Positions 56,791 through 64,000 of a DNA stretch of 64,000 nucleotides are shown piece after piece. The translations under genes and the position numbers were made by a program. The stretch's first letter is position 1. Each line of letters starts with the position of its first letter. Source of the stretch: Fischerella sp. PCC 9431 (GTDB lineage Bacteria; Cyanobacteriota; Cyanobacteriia; Cyanobacteriales; Nostocaceae); assembly GCF_000447295.1 (NCBI RefSeq), contig NZ_KE650771.1, forward strand, positions 2,250,469 to 2,314,468, written 5' to 3'. The notes beneath the pieces are model-generated. The model saw only the letters and a list, made by a program, of their open reading frames with translations. It was not told where the DNA came from and did not search any database.

Positions 56791-57843
56791 ATGACGAAAG
56801 CAGCAGAATCTTTAGAGCAATCCATCAAAGATGCTACAGCAAACCGCAGCTTAGATCGTGATTGTACTACTTTATCCCGTCACGTCCTGCAACAACTCCA
56901 GACTTTTTCGCCACAGGCACAGGATTTAAGTGCGCTAATGAATCGTATTGGATTGGCTGGCAAACTCATTGCTCGTCATCTCAGTCGCGCTGGTTTAATG
57001 GAAGGTGTTCTCGGATTTACAGGCGAGACTAACGTCCAGGGCGAATCTGTGAAAAAAATGGATGTCTATGCCAATGACGTATTTATCGCGGTATTTAAGC
57101 AAAGCGGGTTAGTATGTCGCTTGGCTTCTGAAGAAATGGAAAATCCATACTATATCCCTGAAAACTGTCCTATTGGCCGCTACACTTTGCTGTATGACCC
57201 TATTGATGGCTCATCGAACACTGATATTAATTTGAGTTTGGGTTCCATCTTCTCCATTCGTCAACAGCAAGGAGAAGATATTGATGGTACAGCAAAAGAT
57301 TTGCTGGCAACGGGACGTCAACAAATTGCTGCTGGATACATCCTGTATGGTCCCAGTACGATGCTGGTCTATACTATAGGAAGGGGCGTTCATTCCTTTA
57401 CCCTTGATCCTAGTTTAGGAGAGTTTATCCTCACTGAAGAAAATATTCAGATTCCTACCCATGGCCCGGTATATAGCGTGAATGAGGGGAACTTTTGGCA
57501 ATGGGATGAATCGATTCGGGAATATATCCGTTACGTTCATCGTACAGAAGGTTATACCGCTCGTTACAGTGGGGCAATGGTTAGCGATGTTCACAGGGTG
57601 TTAATTCAAGGCGGTGTATTTCTCTATCCTGGAACTGTTAAAAAACCAGAAGGTAAACTACGCTTACTTTATGAAACAGCTCCCCTGGCTTTTTTGATCG
57701 AGCAAGCAGGTGGTCGAGCGACAACTGGACATGAGAACATTTTGGACGTGGTACCAAAGAAACTACATCAACGTACACCTCTGATTATTGGTAGTAGAGA
57801 GGATGTAGCGAAGGTAGAGTCTTTTATTCAAAACGGTCATTAG
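56791..57843 (+). CDS. fbp: Fructose-1,6-bisphosphatase, class I
   Basis: 350 residues from the ATG at 56791 with GGAGGA 8 nt upstream; a TTG seven codons earlier is rejected. The class I core is clear: the metal-binding [10 protein letters not shown] and the preceding Glu in the SEEMENP segment, and the C-terminal [15 protein letters not shown]. It hydrolyses FBP to F6P for gluconeogenesis and the Calvin cycle. It leads fbp-tal-zwf-opcA, a layout typical of Nostocales. Confidence 0.96.
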   Translation: MTKAAESLEQSIKDATANRSLDRDCTTLSRHVLQQLQTFSPQAQDLSALMNRIGLAGKLIARHLSRAGLMEGVLGFTGETNVQGESVKKMDVYANDVFIAVFKQSGLVCRLASEEMENPYYIPENCPIGRYTLLYDPIDGSSNTDINLSLGSIFSIRQQQGEDIDGTAKDLLATGRQQIAAGYILYGPSTMLVYTIGRGVHSFTLDPSLGEFILTEENIQIPTHGPVYSVNEGNFWQWDESIREYIRYVHRTEGYTARYSGAMVSDVHRVLIQGGVFLYPGTVKKPEGKLRLLYETAPLAFLIEQAGGRATTGHENILDVVPKKLHQRTPLIIGSREDVAKVESFIQNGH

Positions 57844-57957
57844 TTGTAAGGGTTAGTGGTTAGTAGTTGGTGGTTAATGGGAAATGAAACAGTAACCAAC
57901 AACTAACTTAGTTTAAAAAATTTCTCTAGCAAAGAGAATAAGCAGGAGGGAAAAAAT
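57844..57957. repeat. STRR TTAGTGG in the fbp-tal spacer
   Basis: About five degenerate TTAGTGG/TTAGTAG/TTGGTGG units follow fbp at 57850-57890. AGGAGGG for tal lies at 57942-57948. Confidence 0.75.
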
Positions 57958-59103
57958 ATGACGACAAATCATTTATTAGAGATCAAAAATTATGGTCAAA
58001 GTATCTGGATGGATAACTTGACCCGTGACATTATTAAGTCTGGCGAATTGAAAGATTTGGTGGAAAACAAAGATATTTGTGGTATTACTTCCAATCCAAC
58101 TATTTTTGAAAAAGCGATCGCTGGTAATGCCATTTATGACCAAGATATCGAAGCTGGAATTAAAGCAGGATTGCCAACTTACAAAATTTATGAATCACTG
58201 GTATTTCAAGATATCCGTGATGCCTGTGATATTCTACGCCCAGTTTATGAAGCCTCAAATGGGTTGGATGGTTACGTCAGCATAGAAGTACCACCAACAA
58301 TTGCTCATGATACCGAAGCCACAATTAATGAGGCTCGTCGCTACTTTCAAGAAATTGGCCGGGAAAATCTCATGATCAAAATTCCTGGCACAAAACCCGG
58401 TTTGCCAGCAGTTGAGCAGGTAATATCCGAAGGGATTAATGTCAACATCACGCTGCTGTTCTCCGTAGAAAGCTACATTAACACAGCTTGGGCTTATATT
58501 CGCGGCTTAGAAAAACGGGCAGCAGAAGGTAAAGATATCAGCAAAATTGCATCTGTAGCGAGCTTCTTCCTCAGCCGAATTGACAGCAACATTGACGGTA
58601 AAATTGATGCCAAGCTAGCCAAAGGCGTTGACAATCTCAATGTTGAAGCAAAGCTAAGAGCAATTAAAGGAAAAGTAGCGATCGCTAACGCAAAGATTGC
58701 TTATCAGGAATATAAAAAGATTGTGCAAAGCGATCGTTGGCAAGCTTTGGCGGTCAAAGGTGCAAAAGTGCAGCGCCTGTTATGGGCTAGCACCAGCACC
58801 AAAGACCCTCAATACAGCGACGTCATGTATATTGATGAGTTGATTGGTCAGGACACCGTTAACACCTTACCACCAGCAACCATCGAAGCTTGTGCTGACC
58901 ACTGCGATGTCGCTAACCGAGTGGAAACAGACGTAGATGAGGCTTATAACCTGATCGAAAATCTCAAAGATCCAGACGTGAACATCGACATCAACGCAGT
59001 GATGGACGAACTGCTAACAGAAGGAATCGACAAATTTGTCAAGCCCTTCCAATCCTTAATGGATTCTTTAGAAAACAAAGTCAAGCAGTTGTCGCCAGTA
59101 TAA
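57958..59103 (+). CDS. tal: Transaldolase
   Basis: 381 residues of the TalA/TalB superfamily (long cyanobacterial form). The N-terminal SIWMDNLTRDII and CGITSNPTIFEKAI are diagnostic; the Schiff-base Lys lies in LMIKIPGTKPG. A late segment (LLWASTSTKDP) matches the phosphate site. It exchanges dihydroxyacetone units between F6P and E4P in the oxidative pentose-phosphate cycle. AGGAGGG precedes the ATG by 9 nt. It is separated from fbp by 114 bp and from zwf by 220 bp of repeats. Confidence 0.95.
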   Translation: MTTNHLLEIKNYGQSIWMDNLTRDIIKSGELKDLVENKDICGITSNPTIFEKAIAGNAIYDQDIEAGIKAGLPTYKIYESLVFQDIRDACDILRPVYEASNGLDGYVSIEVPPTIAHDTEATINEARRYFQEIGRENLMIKIPGTKPGLPAVEQVISEGINVNITLLFSVESYINTAWAYIRGLEKRAAEGKDISKIASVASFFLSRIDSNIDGKIDAKLAKGVDNLNVEAKLRAIKGKVAIANAKIAYQEYKKIVQSDRWQALAVKGAKVQRLLWASTSTKDPQYSDVMYIDELIGQDTVNTLPPATIEACADHCDVANRVETDVDEAYNLIENLKDPDVNIDINAVMDELLTEGIDKFVKPFQSLMDSLENKVKQLSPV

Positions 59104-59323
59104 GAATAAGGGACAAGGGAAGGGGGACAAGGGAGACAAGGAGGACACGGGGTACAAGGAGGACAAGGGAGCAGGGAGCAGGGAGAGGAGGAGAATAACC
59201 AATGCCCAATGCTCAATGCCCCATGCCCAATGCTCAATACCCAATGCCCAATCCCCGATCCCTGATCCCCGATTTCTTATCCCCAATCCAAAATCTCAAA
59301 CCTAAAATTCAACATTCATTCCT
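59104..59323. repeat. Repeat-filled tal-zwf spacer
   Basis: First GGGACAA/GGAGACA units (59110-59190), then CCCAATG/CTCAATG/CCCGATC heptamers (59198-59290), up to the zwf start. Almost no unique sequence remains. Confidence 0.85.
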
Positions 59324-60853
59324 ATGGTCAGTCTGCTAGAAAATCCTTTGCGGGTCGGTCTGCAACAACAAGGGATGGCCGAACCCCAGATTATAGTCAT
59401 CTTTGGTGCTTCTGGAGACCTTACTTGGCGCAAACTTGTGCCATCACTATACAAATTAAGACGCGAAAGGCGCATTCCACCAGAGACAACCATTGTTGGC
59501 GTAGCACGTCGGGACTGGAGCCATGAATACTTCCGCGAACAAATGCGAAAAGGTATGGAAGAGGTTCATGGTGGTGTTGGTCCAGAGGAACTCTGGCAGG
59601 ACTTTTCTCAAGGATTATTTTACTGCCCTGGTAATATTGATAAGCCCGAAGATTACCATAAACTGAAGACTTTTTTGCAAGAGTTAGACGAGAAACGGGG
59701 AACACGAGGAAACCGGATGTTCTACCTTTCTGTGGCACCAAATTTCTTTGCAGAAGCAATTAAACAACTAGGAACCGGGGGAATGCTCGACGATCCCTAC
59801 AAACATCGTCTAGTTATTGAAAAACCCTTTGGTCGAGATTTGGCATCTGCTAAAAGTCTAAACTTAGTAGTGCAGAAATATTGTAAAGAACAGCAAGTCT
59901 ACCGTATTGATCATTACTTAGGTAAAGATACAGTTCAAAATTTGCTGGTATTTCGCTTTGCCAATGCTATTTTTGAGCCGTTATGGAATCGCCGCTTTGT
60001 TGACCACGTCCAGATTACCGTAGCTGAAACTGTCGGAGTAGAAGACCGGGCTGGCTATTATGAAAGCTCCGGCGCTTTGCGGGACATGTTGCAAAATCAC
60101 TTGATGCAACTTTATTGCTTGACAGCAATGGAAGCTCCTAATGCTATGGATGCAGACAGTATCCGTACAGAAAAAGTGAAAGTACTCCAAGCTACACGTT
60201 TGGCAGATATCAACAATTTAAATCTCTCTGCTGTACGTGGACAATACAGCGCTGGCTGGATGAAAGGGAAGCCTGTACCTGGGTATAGAGAAGAACCAGG
60301 AGTCAACCCCAATTCCACTACACCGACTTACGTAGCGATGAAGTTTCTCGTTGACAACTGGCGCTGGCAAGGAGTTCCCTTTTACCTGCGTACTGGTAAA
60401 CGAATGCCAAAAAAAGTTAGCGAGATTTCTATCCACTTCCGCGAAGTTCCTTCTCGGATGTTTCAATCCGCAGCCCAACAGATGAACGCCAATATTTTGG
60501 CAATGCGGATTCAGCCAAACGAAGGTATTTCCCTGCGGTTTGAAGTCAAGATGCCTGGGGCAGATTTTCGCACCCGTTCGGTTGATATGGACTTTAGCTA
60601 TGGTTCTTTTGGCATCACCGCAACTTCTGATGCTTATGATCGCCTATTTTTAGATTGTATGATGGGCGATCAAACATTGTTTACACGGGGAGACGAAGTA
60701 GAAGCAGCTTGGCAAGTTGTCACGCCAGCCCTTTCTGTGTGGGATGCACCCGCAGATCCAACTACCATTCCTCGCTATGAAGCCGGAACCTGGGAACCCG
60801 TGGAAGCGGAATTATTAATTAACCGAGATGGTCGCCGTTGGCGCAGACTCTAA
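59324..60853 (+). CDS. zwf: Glucose-6-phosphate dehydrogenase
   Basis: 509 residues. The Rossmann start is [13 protein letters not shown] (usual GxSGDLxxRK), and the substrate-binding signature is [21 protein letters not shown] with the catalytic His. It oxidises G6P with NADP+, starting the oxidative pentose-phosphate cycle that feeds dark respiration and nitrogenase in heterocysts. Its allosteric partner OpcA is the next gene. No Shine-Dalgarno before the ATG; the preceding spacer is entirely repeats. Confidence 0.97.
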   Translation: MVSLLENPLRVGLQQQGMAEPQIIVIFGASGDLTWRKLVPSLYKLRRERRIPPETTIVGVARRDWSHEYFREQMRKGMEEVHGGVGPEELWQDFSQGLFYCPGNIDKPEDYHKLKTFLQELDEKRGTRGNRMFYLSVAPNFFAEAIKQLGTGGMLDDPYKHRLVIEKPFGRDLASAKSLNLVVQKYCKEQQVYRIDHYLGKDTVQNLLVFRFANAIFEPLWNRRFVDHVQITVAETVGVEDRAGYYESSGALRDMLQNHLMQLYCLTAMEAPNAMDADSIRTEKVKVLQATRLADINNLNLSAVRGQYSAGWMKGKPVPGYREEPGVNPNSTTPTYVAMKFLVDNWRWQGVPFYLRTGKRMPKKVSEISIHFREVPSRMFQSAAQQMNANILAMRIQPNEGISLRFEVKMPGADFRTRSVDMDFSYGSFGITATSDAYDRLFLDCMMGDQTLFTRGDEVEAAWQVVTPALSVWDAPADPTTIPRYEAGTWEPVEAELLINRDGRRWRRL

Positions 60854-60865
60854 GAATTTGAGATT

Positions 60866-61074
60866 TTAGATTTTAGATTTTAGATTGGAAGAGACTGGTT
60901 ATAAAGTTATTTTTGACCAATTATTCCTTGATCGTACAGAGCAAGCAGATTTATCTGTGGGGTCAATCCAAAATCCAAAATCTAAAATCCAAAATTGGTT
61001 GACAACCAACAACCAACAACCAACAATCTAAAATCTAAAATCCTAATCCAAAATCCAAAATCCAAAATTATTCT
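60866..61074. repeat. STRR blocks in the zwf-opcA spacer
   Basis: TTTTAGA units (60866-60888), CCAAAAT/CTAAAAT units (60968-60995), CCAACAA units (61003-61025), then CCAAAAT again (61047-61070). It has extended the opcA frame upstream with a low-complexity peptide. Confidence 0.85.
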
Positions 61075-61075
61075 T

Positions 61076-62443
61076 ATGACTCCCCAAGCTCCTACTATTT
61101 TTTCACTACAGGCTCCCAAAGATGTTTCGCTGACAGATATTGAAGCGGAACTCAGCCAAATTTGGCAAAGTTACGGCATGGCTGGCGAAGATGGTACACT
61201 TCCGGCAGCGACAAGAGCAACCACATTTACTTTGGTGGTTTATGAGTCGGAAGAAACCCAACATTTACTAGCTGCTTTGGGATTTTACAATGGCCCTATT
61301 GATGGTATCCCTGGTCCGCAAACCCAAGCAGCACTGCGGGAAGTACAGAAAAAGTACGGATTAACAGAAACTGGAACAGCTACAGAGGAAACTTTGACTC
61401 TGTTGCGGGAAGAAGTTGCCAAACGTTACAAAAGTGGGATAACAGAAAATGGAGCTGCATCCTATGGTTTAGATGCAAAAAGTCCCAGAATTGCTGACGA
61501 AATTGCTTTGCGTAACCCCTGTCGGATTATTACTCTTTTACCAGTAGTCGGAGAAGACGAAGGCGTGAAAGCTCAAGTCTCTGCCTACTGTCCGATTCAA
61601 AAGGGTGCATCCAGCAGTTTAGTCTGTTGTGAATACATCACTCTTACCGGAACCGCCACCGCCTTAGAACGGATTGGTGGTATGATACCGGCACTGACGA
61701 TTGGCGGTTTACCTAAGTTTTTGTGGTGGAAAGCCACGCCAGACGCCAACAACGGTTTATTTAAACGGTTGGCGGCAATATGCAATAATGTGATTGTAGA
61801 TTCTTGCAACTTTAACAAACCAGAAACAGATTTACTCAGCCTACAAGGATTAGTAGAAAATGGTGTACCTGTAGCTGACTTGAACTGGCGTCGCCTCTCT
61901 GGATGGCAAGAATTGACAGCAGAAGCTTACGATCCACCCCAACGTCGCGCCGCCCTGATTGAGATTGACAAAGTAAATATTGATTACGAGAAAGGTAACT
62001 CCACACAGGCGTTACTCTTTTTAGGTTGGTTGGCAAGTCGTTTGAATTGGCGTCCGGTTTCTTATCAAAAAGAAAGCGACGATTATGACATTACCCACGT
62101 TACCTTTAGCACTGATAATCAACGGCAAGTAGAAGCGGAATTAGCAGGAGTTCCTGTGGCTGATGTGGGCGAAGTTCCAGGCGACTTGATCGCTTTACGC
62201 TTGAGTTCTACCAATCCCCAAGCTAACTGCGGTACGGTGATCTGTACGGAAACTGGCGGTTGTATGCGGATGGAAACTCAAGGTGGCGCCCAATCTGCTG
62301 GATTATTCCAGCAGGTAACTTCACTCTCTGAACAAAAAGCCGAAGTTTTGTTGAGTCAACAGGTACAACGTTGGGGAAATGAAGCGCTGTTTGAAGAAAG
62401 TCTCGCAGTTATCGGACAAATACTCAAGCTAGGGAATGGATAA
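61076..62443 (+). CDS. opcA: OxPP cycle protein OpcA with embedded peptidoglycan-binding-like module
   Basis: 455 residues from the ATG at 61076 (MTPQAPTIFSLQAPKDVSL); 27 upstream codons are translated STRR. OpcA assembles and activates Zwf (redox- and thioredoxin-linked). Residues about 60-120 (LLAALGFYNGPIDGIPGPQTQAAL) are a PG_binding_1-like three-helix module inserted into the OpcA body. The rest (IRLF-like strands, PKFLWWKATPDANNG, CSNCGTVICTETGGCMR-like tail) is standard OpcA, with Cys residues near the end. The module may mediate protein contacts and not peptidoglycan binding. Confidence 0.93.
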   Translation: MTPQAPTIFSLQAPKDVSLTDIEAELSQIWQSYGMAGEDGTLPAATRATTFTLVVYESEETQHLLAALGFYNGPIDGIPGPQTQAALREVQKKYGLTETGTATEETLTLLREEVAKRYKSGITENGAASYGLDAKSPRIADEIALRNPCRIITLLPVVGEDEGVKAQVSAYCPIQKGASSSLVCCEYITLTGTATALERIGGMIPALTIGGLPKFLWWKATPDANNGLFKRLAAICNNVIVDSCNFNKPETDLLSLQGLVENGVPVADLNWRRLSGWQELTAEAYDPPQRRAALIEIDKVNIDYEKGNSTQALLFLGWLASRLNWRPVSYQKESDDYDITHVTFSTDNQRQVEAELAGVPVADVGEVPGDLIALRLSSTNPQANCGTVICTETGGCMRMETQGGAQSAGLFQQVTSLSEQKAEVLLSQQVQRWGNEALFEESLAVIGQILKLGNG

Positions 62444-62499
62444 CAGGTAAAGGGTAATGGTAATAGGATAGAAAATCACATACCAATTACCAATTACCA

Positions 62500-63987
62500 A
62501 TGGCTTTAATTATTGCAGGAGAACGTAGCGGGGTGGGTAAGACTACAGTCACACTCACCCTGCTAGCGTCTTTGTGTCGGCGATCGCACCAAGTACAATC
62601 TTTCAAAGTAGGGCCGGATTATATAGATCCGATGTTTCATCAGCATGTGACTGGACGTGCTTGTCGAAATTTAGACCCAATCTTAACTTCCGAAACATAC
62701 GTACAGCAGTGTTTTACTCGTCACAGCCAAGCGATGGATTATGTTCTCATTGAGGGTGTGATGGGGTTGTTTGATGGAGTGAGACTAAGAGGGAGAGACA
62801 CGGAGAACTTAAGACGCGGGGACGCGGAGAATTTATCAAGAACATTCTCCGTGTCCCCGCATCCCCACCTCCCCGTGTCCTCTTTTGCTAGTACTGCTCA
62901 TATAGCAAGATTATTGGATTTACCTGTAATGTTGGTGATTGATTGCAGTCGTTTGTCTGGTTCTGTTGCTGCGATCGCTCACGGTTATAGTTCTTTTGAT
63001 CCCAGAATTAAAATAGTTGGATTAATCCTAAATCGTGTGGGTAGTGATCGCCACTTAGAATTGCTCAAAAATTCTCTTGCATCCCTACAATTACCAATTC
63101 TGGGTGTACTGCGTCGCCAAGATAACATTACCATCCCTGATCGCCATCTCGGTTTGGTACCCACAGCTGAACTTCCCGAACTCAATGCTTTGATTGAGCG
63201 ATTTGCTGATTTGGGTGACACTTGCTTTGATTGGGAGAAGTTATTACCGTTGCTAAGAATAGAAGAACACGGGGACACGGTGACACGCCGATGCGGGGAT
63301 GTTACTAATAATTTCTCCGTGTCCCTGCGTCCCAAGCTCTCTGCGTCTTCTTCGGTCAAGATTGCTGTGGCACGCGATCGCGCTTTTAATTTTTATTACC
63401 AAGACAATCTCGACTTGTTACAACAACTGGGTGCAGAGTTAGTTTTTTGGAGTCCCTTAGAAGATCATGGGCTACCAGAAGGAGTCCAGGGTATGTATTT
63501 TGGTGGTGGGTTTCCAGAAGTATTTGCTCAACAACTTGCGGAAAATACTGCTGCCAAAGTAGCACTTAAGACAGCTATTCTGGCGGGAATGCCAACAATT
63601 GCCGAGTGTGGCGGGTTGATGTATTTGTGTGAGCAAGTGATCGATTTTGCTGGTAAATCTTGGTCGATGGTGGGAGTGTTACCGACCACCGCAGTTATGA
63701 GTGGTCGGTTAACTTTAGGATATCGCCGCGCTGTTGTTCTGCAAGATAGTTTGTTAGTAAATGCAGGAACAACAGTTTACGGACATGAGTTTCATCGTTC
63801 CTATTTAATGTCTAATTTTGAGCAGCCACTCTTTCAAACTTATCGCTTTGATAATGAAGAATTTACAGGATATGAAGGATGGGGAGCTAATTCACCACAT
63901 CTCAATCTTCACGCCTCTTATATTCATATGCACTGGGGTGCTTCTCCAGAAATTCCCCGCAGATTTTTAAGATACTGTTCGGATTGA
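62500..63987 (+). CDS. cobB: Cobyrinate a,c-diamide synthase with two in-frame repeat inserts
   Basis: 495 residues: P-loop GERSGVGKTT (7-16), VGPDYIDPMFH, GLFDGVR, then the C-terminal class I amidotransferase domain with the catalytic Cys370 in AECGG and a late His in GHEFH. It amidates the a and c side chains of the corrin ring (CbiA/CobB step of B12 synthesis). Residues about 96-129 (after GLFDGVR) and 254-285 (before the amidotransferase domain) are palindromic-repeat insertions; the ordinary protein is about 430-450 residues. Neither disrupts a recognised motif. B12 made here would serve NrdJ. Confidence 0.93.
   Translation: MALIIAGERSGVGKTTVTLTLLASLCRRSHQVQSFKVGPDYIDPMFHQHVTGRACRNLDPILTSETYVQQCFTRHSQAMDYVLIEGVMGLFDGVRLRGRDTENLRRGDAENLSRTFSVSPHPHLPVSSFASTAHIARLLDLPVMLVIDCSRLSGSVAAIAHGYSSFDPRIKIVGLILNRVGSDRHLELLKNSLASLQLPILGVLRRQDNITIPDRHLGLVPTAELPELNALIERFADLGDTCFDWEKLLPLLRIEEHGDTVTRRCGDVTNNFSVSLRPKLSASSSVKIAVARDRAFNFYYQDNLDLLQQLGAELVFWSPLEDHGLPEGVQGMYFGGGFPEVFAQQLAENTAAKVALKTAILAGMPTIAECGGLMYLCEQVIDFAGKSWSMVGVLPTTAVMSGRLTLGYRRAVVLQDSLLVNAGTTVYGHEFHRSYLMSNFEQPLFQTYRFDNEEFTGYEGWGANSPHLNLHASYIHMHWGASPEIPRRFLRYCSD
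62785..62886. repeat. In-frame palindromic repeat 1 inside cobB
   Basis: 102 bp. The core arms GCGGGGACGCGGAGAAT (62816-62832) and ATTCTCCGTGTCCCCGC (62844-62860) match at 16 of 17 positions around an 11-nt loop; outer AGAGACACGGAG and CTCCCCGTGTCCTCT continue the stem. Confidence 0.8.
63259..63354. repeat. In-frame palindromic repeat 2 inside cobB
   Basis: 96 bp with ACACGGGGACACGGTGACAC on the left and CTCCGTGTCCCTGCGTCCC on the right, an imperfect hairpin sharing words with repeat 1. It encodes 32 residues. Confidence 0.75.
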
Positions 63988-64000
63988 CAAACCGTCATTC

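Noticed and set aside
58944-59286. Minus-strand ORFs over the tal end and tal-zwf repeats
   Set aside because: Pro/Cys/Leu and Gly/Ile/Trp low-complexity peptides produced by the repeats and by the opposite strand of tal.

Overview
The window looks like chromosomal DNA of a filamentous, heterocyst-type (Nostocales) cyanobacterium. The evidence is the frequent GCGATCGC (HIP1) octamer, heptameric short tandem repeats (STRRs) in most spacers, ferredoxin-NADP reductase with a phycobilisome-linker domain, phosphoribulokinase with the regulatory Cys pair, a CURT1/CAAD protein, class II ribonucleotide reductase, and an fbp-tal-zwf-opcA cluster. The closest genus cannot be fixed from the sequence alone. 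No tRNA, rRNA, CRISPR array, prophage or complete insertion sequence was recognised.

Layout. 1-9.9 kb: a truncated gene, a Spo0M-like protein, a SNF2 helicase with a SWIM-zinc-finger partner, a GNAT acetyltransferase, pnp and an HlyD/EmrA-type adaptor. 10-24 kb: queA, YraN nuclease, a lumenal pentapeptide protein, a penicillin-acylase-family hydrolase, a RidA-like protein, a Ser/Thr kinase-TPR receptor, a catalytically dead rhomboid, a nuclease-like/TPR fusion, and an SLH-fasciclin-barrel surface protein. 25-31.6 kb: a tiny membrane protein, a DUF362 protein, aspA, pgsA, then a 1.3-kb repeat island and a CSP41-like epimerase. 32-36.5 kb: a plus-strand polysaccharide cluster (GT4 glycosyltransferase, initiating sugar transferase, gmd, fcl). 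36.8-41.8 kb: signalling genes (cNMP-binding protein, STAND ATPase, histidine kinase). 42-50.6 kb: metK, prk, petH, hom, an SLH protein and a CAAD protein. 51-64 kb: a pentapeptide protein, nrdJ, two small genes, then fbp-tal-zwf-opcA and cobB/cbiA.

Metabolic themes. The Calvin cycle and oxidative pentose-phosphate cycle share NADPH and sugar-phosphate pools (prk, fbp, petH, tal, zwf, opcA). zwf and opcA supply reductant in the dark and in heterocysts. nrdJ needs adenosylcobalamin and cobB/cbiA is a corrin-pathway enzyme. The sugar cluster makes GDP-fucose and assembles a polysaccharide.

The most unusual content is repetitive DNA. (1) A Russian-doll miniature element at 29.9-30.3 kb: two members of one terminal-inverted-repeat family, each with its own perfect 10-bp direct repeat, the inner one inside a palindromic repeat that lies inside the outer one. 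(2) A family of GC-rich, imperfectly palindromic stretches of about 84-102 bp that lie in frame inside conserved genes (queA, yraN, the acylase gene, and twice in cobB), adding 28-34 residues at exposed loops or in the acylase spacer peptide without breaking the frame. (3) A multi-hairpin module present twice with conserved joints but different, still-paired stems. (4) Heptamer repeats filling every spacer of the pentose-phosphate operon. Family assignments come from recognised motifs; nothing was searched against a database.
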